A DNA stretch of 9,118 nt, from NCBI GenBank assembly GCA_018384835.1, contig JAHAYB010000389.1, positions 1-9,118 on the forward strand, in the 5' to 3' direction. This DNA comes from Comamonas sp. GTDB lineage: Bacteria; Pseudomonadota; Gammaproteobacteria; Burkholderiales; Burkholderiaceae_C. Positions within the stretch are counted from its first letter, which is position 1. Each line of letters begins with the position of its first letter. Positions 5,949-9,118 of this stretch are shown piece after piece. A model generated the notes under the pieces. It was not told where the DNA came from and did no database searches. It saw nothing but the letters and a program-made list of their open reading frames with translations. The position numbers were made by a program, and so were the translations under genes.

Positions 5949-7478
5949 ATGCTCCCACAACCTCCTTTCTCTTTCGACATCCCAGCCACCGAGCGCTTAC
6001 TCGGCATACGCCGTGGCATTGAAAAAGAAGGCTTGCGGGTCTTGCCCGATGGTTCTCTGGCGCTGACCCCTCACCCCCAAGGGCTTGGCTCGCCCCTGAC
6101 CCACCCCCTGATTACCACCGACTACAGCGAAGCCCAGCTAGAGCTGATTACCGGCGCACACCTGGGCGTGGAAGATTGCCTGGATGAGCTACGCGCCATC
6201 CACCACTATGTGTATGGCTGCCTGCAAGAAGGCGGCGACGAGATGATTTGGGCAGCCAGCATGCCCTGCACCCTGCCCACGGATGAAACCATTCCCCTGG
6301 CGCGTTATGGCAACTCGCACGTTGGGCGCTCTAAAAGCATTTACCGCATGGGGCTGGGGCAGCGCTATGGGCGGCGTATGCAGACGATTTCGGGCATTCA
6401 CTACAACTGGTCGCTGCCGGGGCTGGGCAGTGAAGACTACTTTGCCCTGATTCGCAACTTCCGCCGCCATGCTTTTGTGCTGCTGTATTTGTTTGGCGCA
6501 TCGCCCACGCTGTGCCCCTGCTTTGCCCAAGACCGCCAGCACGGCCTGCTGGATTTGGGCGAGCAAGGCCAGTCGCTGTACCTGCCCTATGCCACCTCGC
6601 TGCGCATGGGGCGCTTGGGCTACCAAAGTGATGCCCAATCCAATATCCACGTGAGCTACAACAGCCTGGAAGGCTATGCCAACAGCCTGCATGAGGCGCT
6701 CACACACCCCTACCCGCCCTATGAACAACTGGGCGTGCGCAACCCCGGCGGCGATTACAACCAGCTCGATACCAGCCTGCTGCAAATTGAAAACGAGTTC
6801 TACAGCAGCGTGCGCCCCAAGCGCAACGGCCAACGCGGCGAGCGCCCCCTGCACGCCCTGCGCGAGCGCGGCGTGGAATATGTCGAAGTGCGCCTGATGG
6901 ACATCAACCCCTTTGAGCCTCTGGGCATTAGCGCCAGCACCATGCGCATGTTGGACGTGTTCTTGCTGCACTGCCTGCTCTCGCCCAGCCCAGCAGATAC
7001 GCCAGAGGAAGTGGAAGCCCTGAACCACAACCAGCAACTGACCGCCGACCGTGGCCGCGACCCCAGCCTGACGCTGCAACGCGGCGCAGAAAGCGTGCGC
7101 CTGGTGGATTGGGCAACGGCTATTTTGGAAGAATGCCAGCCCCTGGCCGCCGCCCTGGATGCCGCCCACCACAACCAAGCCTACAGCGCCGCCCTGGGGC
7201 AAGCCCAAGAGCTGCTGCGCCAGCCGCAGCTCACCCCCTCTGCCCGGGTGCTGGAAGGCACACGCGCCCACGGCAACAGCTTCAAAGACTTTGGCCTGAC
7301 CCAATCGCTGCACACCCGCGAGCAGCTTTTAAGCCTGCCCCGCGACCCCAAGCTGCAAGCCACGTTTGCGCAGTTAAGCGCCGCCTCCATCCAGGCGCAG
7401 CGCGAAATTGAAGCCGCCGACCAAGGCAGCTTTGAAGAGTGGCGACAAGCCTACTTGCAGCCAGAAAACCTGCTGTAA
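5949..7478 (+). CDS. gshA: Glutamate-cysteine ligase GshA
   Basis: A 509-residue class I (E. coli type, about 518 residues) gamma-glutamylcysteine synthetase. It joins glutamate and cysteine using ATP, the rate-limiting step of glutathione synthesis in the cytoplasm. Visible blocks are RRGIEKEGLRV (residues 21-31, with Glu25 and Glu27 as likely metal ligands), TTDYSEAQLELITG (56-69), GRSKSIYRMGLGQRYGRRMQ (126-145), GIHYNWSLP (149-157), LQIENEFYSSVRPKR (278-292), VEYVEVRLMDINPFEPLG (309-326) and HGNSFKDFGL (441-450). No disruption is seen. The ATG at 5949 is preferred; an in-frame TTG at 5928 would add seven residues, and neither has a ribosome-binding site. The gap before it (5843-5948) contains only imperfect GC-rich inverted repeats and no convincing promoter. 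gshB is not in the window. Confidence 0.96.
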   Translation: MLPQPPFSFDIPATERLLGIRRGIEKEGLRVLPDGSLALTPHPQGLGSPLTHPLITTDYSEAQLELITGAHLGVEDCLDELRAIHHYVYGCLQEGGDEMIWAASMPCTLPTDETIPLARYGNSHVGRSKSIYRMGLGQRYGRRMQTISGIHYNWSLPGLGSEDYFALIRNFRRHAFVLLYLFGASPTLCPCFAQDRQHGLLDLGEQGQSLYLPYATSLRMGRLGYQSDAQSNIHVSYNSLEGYANSLHEALTHPYPPYEQLGVRNPGGDYNQLDTSLLQIENEFYSSVRPKRNGQRGERPLHALRERGVEYVEVRLMDINPFEPLGISASTMRMLDVFLLHCLLSPSPADTPEEVEALNHNQQLTADRGRDPSLTLQRGAESVRLVDWATAILEECQPLAAALDAAHHNQAYSAALGQAQELLRQPQLTPSARVLEGTRAHGNSFKDFGLTQSLHTREQLLSLPRDPKLQATFAQLSAASIQAQREIEAADQGSFEEWRQAYLQPENLL

Positions 7479-7501
7479 GCAACACTCGCTCAATCAACTT
7501 T

Positions 7502-8476
7502 ATGGACTACCTCCCCCCCCTGGCCGCGCCGGTGATTCAATGGTTTCCCGGCCACATGCACCTGACGCGCAAGCTGATTGAAGAGCGCATCAAAGCCATC
7601 GACGTGGTGATTGAAGTGCTGGATGCGCGCATCCCCGGCTCCAGCTTCAACCCCATGCTGCAAAGCCTGACGGGGCACAAGCCACGAGTCAAACTGCTCA
7701 ACAAGCAAGACGTGGCCGACCCGCAGCGCACCCAAGCCTGGCTGGACTGGTACAACGCCCAACCCGAAACCCGCGCCATCGCCATGGACGCGGCAGAGCC
7801 TGCCCCTGCCCGCCGCCTGGCCGAGCTGTGCCGCCAACTCGCCCCCCTGCGCGGTGGCCTGGCCAAGCCCATGCGGGTGCTGATTTGCGGCGTGCCTAAC
7901 GTGGGCAAATCCACCCTCATCAACACCATGAGCGGCAAAAAGCACGCCAAGGCAGCCGATGAGGCCGGCATTACCAAGGACGAGCAGCGCATCACCCTGG
8001 ACGATGACTTCTACCTGTGGGACACACCCGGAATGCTCTGGCCGCGCATTGCCATCCCGCAAAGCGGCTTCAATCTGGCGGCCAGTGGCTCGGTGGGGCG
8101 CAACGCCTACGACGAAGAGCTGGTAGCGCTAGAACTGCTGGCCTACTTGCAGCAGCACTACCCCGCCCTGCTCAAAGCGCGTTACAAGCTGACCTTGAGC
8201 GAAGCCGACATTACCGCCCTGCCCGATGACGAACTACTCACCCTGATAGGCCGCCAGCGCGGCGCAGTCATGGGCGGCGGGCGCATCGACCTGCAAAAAA
8301 CCGCCGAACTGGTGATTACCGACTACCGCACCCACACGCTAGGGCGCATCACCCTAGAAACCCCCGAAGAATTTGCCCAATGGGAAGCCGCCGCCGCCCA
8401 GGCCGATGCCCAACGCCAAGCCCGCAAAGAAGCCCTAGCGCTAGAGAAAAAGCCCAAGCGTAGAAAGCGCCGCTAA
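7502..8476 (+). CDS. ylqF: Circularly permuted ribosome-assembly GTPase YlqF (RbgA)
   Basis: A 324-residue cytoplasmic GTPase of the YlqF/RbgA family, which in Bacillus helps late assembly of the 50S subunit. The N-terminal signature WFPGHMHLTRK (14-24) and the permuted motif order are diagnostic: G4 NKQD (67-70) comes before G1 GVPNVGKST (130-138), the likely G2 threonine in AGITKDEQRI (155-164), and G3 DTPG (174-177). A helical RNA-binding C-terminal domain follows (about 200-295), ending in a very basic tail KKPKRRKRR (316-324). The ATG at 7502, 23 bases after gshA, gives the family N-terminus. An in-frame GTG at 7439 would overlap gshA and add 21 unrelated residues. No ribosome-binding site is visible, so coupling to gshA translation is possible. 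Confidence 0.95.
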   Translation: MDYLPPLAAPVIQWFPGHMHLTRKLIEERIKAIDVVIEVLDARIPGSSFNPMLQSLTGHKPRVKLLNKQDVADPQRTQAWLDWYNAQPETRAIAMDAAEPAPARRLAELCRQLAPLRGGLAKPMRVLICGVPNVGKSTLINTMSGKKHAKAADEAGITKDEQRITLDDDFYLWDTPGMLWPRIAIPQSGFNLAASGSVGRNAYDEELVALELLAYLQQHYPALLKARYKLTLSEADITALPDDELLTLIGRQRGAVMGGGRIDLQKTAELVITDYRTHTLGRITLETPEEFAQWEAAAAQADAQRQARKEALALEKKPKRRKRR

Positions 8477-8500
8477 AAAACGCTGCTGATTGGGTGTTGG

Positions 8501-8511
8501 CGTAAAGTACG
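8501..8511 (+). promoter_or_regulatory. Possible -10 element and operator of the toxin-antitoxin pair
   Basis: In the 58-base gap before the antitoxin gene, TAAAGT (8503-8508) resembles a -10 box and lies inside the inverted repeat CGTA-AAG-TACG (8501-8511). VapB-type antitoxins usually repress their own operon by binding such palindromes. The arms are only 4 bp and no -35 box is convincing, so this is a weak call. Confidence 0.2.
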
Positions 8512-8534
8512 GTGAAAACAGCAGGAGCAGCCCT

Positions 8535-8756
8535 ATGACGATGACAGAAAAAATCCACTCCATCAGCAGCACATTACCGCCCCAAGCGCTGGCACAGTTG
8601 CTTGACTTTGCAGAGTTTCTTCAGTTGAAGAGTCGCCCTGCAAACAATGTGCCGCCCATGCCTTTGTCCGCCTTGGCTGGCGGCTTGGAGCAGTCGGCCA
8701 CTTTTGCAGCCTCCCCCATGAGCATTCAGGAAAGCCTGCGCCGTGAATGGGATTAA
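8535..8756 (+). CDS. DUF2281 (VapB-like) antitoxin
   Basis: A 73-residue protein matching the DUF2281 family: MTMTEKIHSISSTLPPQALA leads into LLDFAEFLQLKS (residues 22-33), and the C-terminus LAGGLEQSATFA..SIQESLRREWD (47-73) resembles the toxin-wrapping tails of VapB-type antitoxins. It should bind and neutralise the PIN-domain ribonuclease encoded by the overlapping next gene, and probably repress the operon. AGGAG (8523-8527) lies seven bases before the ATG at 8535; a second ATG at 8541 is also possible. No classic DNA-binding fold (AbrB, RHH or HTH) is obvious in the short N-terminus, so autorepression is assumed from the family. The gene starts 58 bases after ylqF. Confidence 0.85.
   Translation: MTMTEKIHSISSTLPPQALAQLLDFAEFLQLKSRPANNVPPMPLSALAGGLEQSATFAASPMSIQESLRREWD
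8728..8734 (+). promoter_or_regulatory. Ribosome-binding site of the PIN toxin inside the antitoxin gene
   Basis: AGGAAAG lies eight bases upstream of the GTG at 8743, within the antitoxin coding sequence. It supports the GTG as the toxin start and implies translational coupling. Confidence 0.65.
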
Positions 8757-9118
8757 GTACCTGCTTGATACCAACTTCATTCTGGGCTTGCTCAAGGCAG
8801 CGCCTGAGACGCTGGCCTTGGCTGAACGCCATGCCATCACAGCACCCCAATGTGCTTATAGCGCCATCACCCGCATGGAGCTTTTAGGCTTTCCAGGGTT
8901 ACAACCGGCTGAAGAGCAACTGATTGAGGGGCGGCTACGGTATTTAACCTATCTGCCACTAAGCACCCAAATTGAAGATGAAACTATTCGGCTGCGCCGC
9001 CGCCACACCATCAAGCTGCCAGATGCCATCATCGTTGCTAGTGCATTGGTGCATGGTGTGGTGGTATTGAGCCATGACCAGAAGCTGCTGACGATTCTGG
9101 AGCGTGAGACACAAGGCC
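8743..9118 (+). CDS. PIN-domain (VapC-like) toxin ribonuclease, 3' end outside window
   Basis: An open frame runs from GTG at 8743 to the window edge, giving 125 residues without a stop; the family is usually about 125-140, so little is missing. It opens with MNGIKYLLDTNFILGLLK. The four acidic residues expected of an active metal-dependent PIN nuclease are present: Asp9 in LLDTN, Glu46 in TRMELLGF, Asp94 in LPDAIIVASAL and Asp112 in LSHDQKLL. VapC toxins cleave RNA, often tRNA or rRNA; this one's target is unknown. The start overlaps the last 14 bases of the antitoxin gene. An ATG at 8747 is in a different frame and gives no PIN sequence, so GTG is the only start that keeps the first strand complete. 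Confidence 0.88.
   Translation, partial: MNGIKYLLDTNFILGLLKAAPETLALAERHAITAPQCAYSAITRMELLGFPGLQPAEEQLIEGRLRYLTYLPLSTQIEDETIRLRRRHTIKLPDAIIVASALVHGVVVLSHDQKLLTILERETQG

Noticed and set aside
6189..7313. A 374-codon open frame on the minus strand opposite gshA
   Set aside because: It lies wholly within gshA, whose family motifs are unmistakable. The antisense protein is a low-information string rich in Ala, Gly, Gln and Val with no recognisable domain, as expected from a GC-rich gene's shadow.
7439..7501. Longer ylqF start at GTG 7439
   Set aside because: It would overlap gshA by 40 bases and add 21 residues not seen in the family, which normally starts a few residues before the FPGHM motif.
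8747..8749. ATG as the start of the toxin
   Set aside because: This frame gives MGLSTCLIPTSF and no PIN motifs; the frame from GTG at 8743 gives the full PIN signature.
1..9118. IS elements, CRISPR, tRNA genes, phage genes
   Set aside because: No transposase or integrase sequence, no regularly spaced repeats, no tRNA cloverleaf and no phage-like gene was found on either strand.

Overview
The window looks like ordinary chromosomal DNA of a betaproteobacterium, most likely Burkholderiales and Comamonadaceae-like. The reasons are the GC-rich coding sequence, a DUF3579 protein (a small family I associate with betaproteobacteria), and the rlmB-glnD and gshA-ylqF neighbourhoods. This placement is from family knowledge and was not checked by a search. 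Every gene found is on the + strand, and there is no gene-free stretch longer than about 120 bases. I saw no IS element, prophage, CRISPR array, tRNA or rRNA.

Layout. Positions 1-793 hold a small sulfur-transfer and membrane cluster: the tail of one DUF2892 membrane protein, a single-domain rhodanese, and a complete 67-residue DUF2892 protein. It is closed by a strong hairpin with a UUCG loop (822-847). Positions 884-4309 hold rlmB (23S rRNA 2'-O-methyltransferase) and, 27 bases later, glnD (the uridylyltransferase/uridylyl-removing nitrogen sensor), probably co-transcribed. Next comes a DUF3579 gene (4427-4741) with its own plausible sigma-70 promoter and a textbook rho-independent terminator (4804-4826). 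A DMT/EamA exporter follows (4859-5842), carrying an 18-bp tandem duplication in the linker between its two halves. Then gshA (glutamate-cysteine ligase) and ylqF (circularly permuted ribosome-assembly GTPase) are 23 bases apart. The right end is a type II toxin-antitoxin pair: a DUF2281 VapB-like antitoxin and an overlapping PIN-domain VapC-like toxin that starts at GTG and runs off the window.

How the genes relate. The first cluster resembles E. coli YgaP (rhodanese fused to a DUF2892 membrane domain) but split into separate proteins, with two membrane partners. The middle genes are housekeeping: ribosome modification and assembly, nitrogen sensing, and glutathione synthesis. The terminal toxin-antitoxin pair is the only clearly accessory element.

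I found no convincing new system. The items most worth a second look are the split YgaP-like sulfur cluster, the toxin-antitoxin overlap that is easy to miss because of its GTG start, the exporter gene sitting directly behind a strong terminator, and the palindrome over the DUF3579 promoter.
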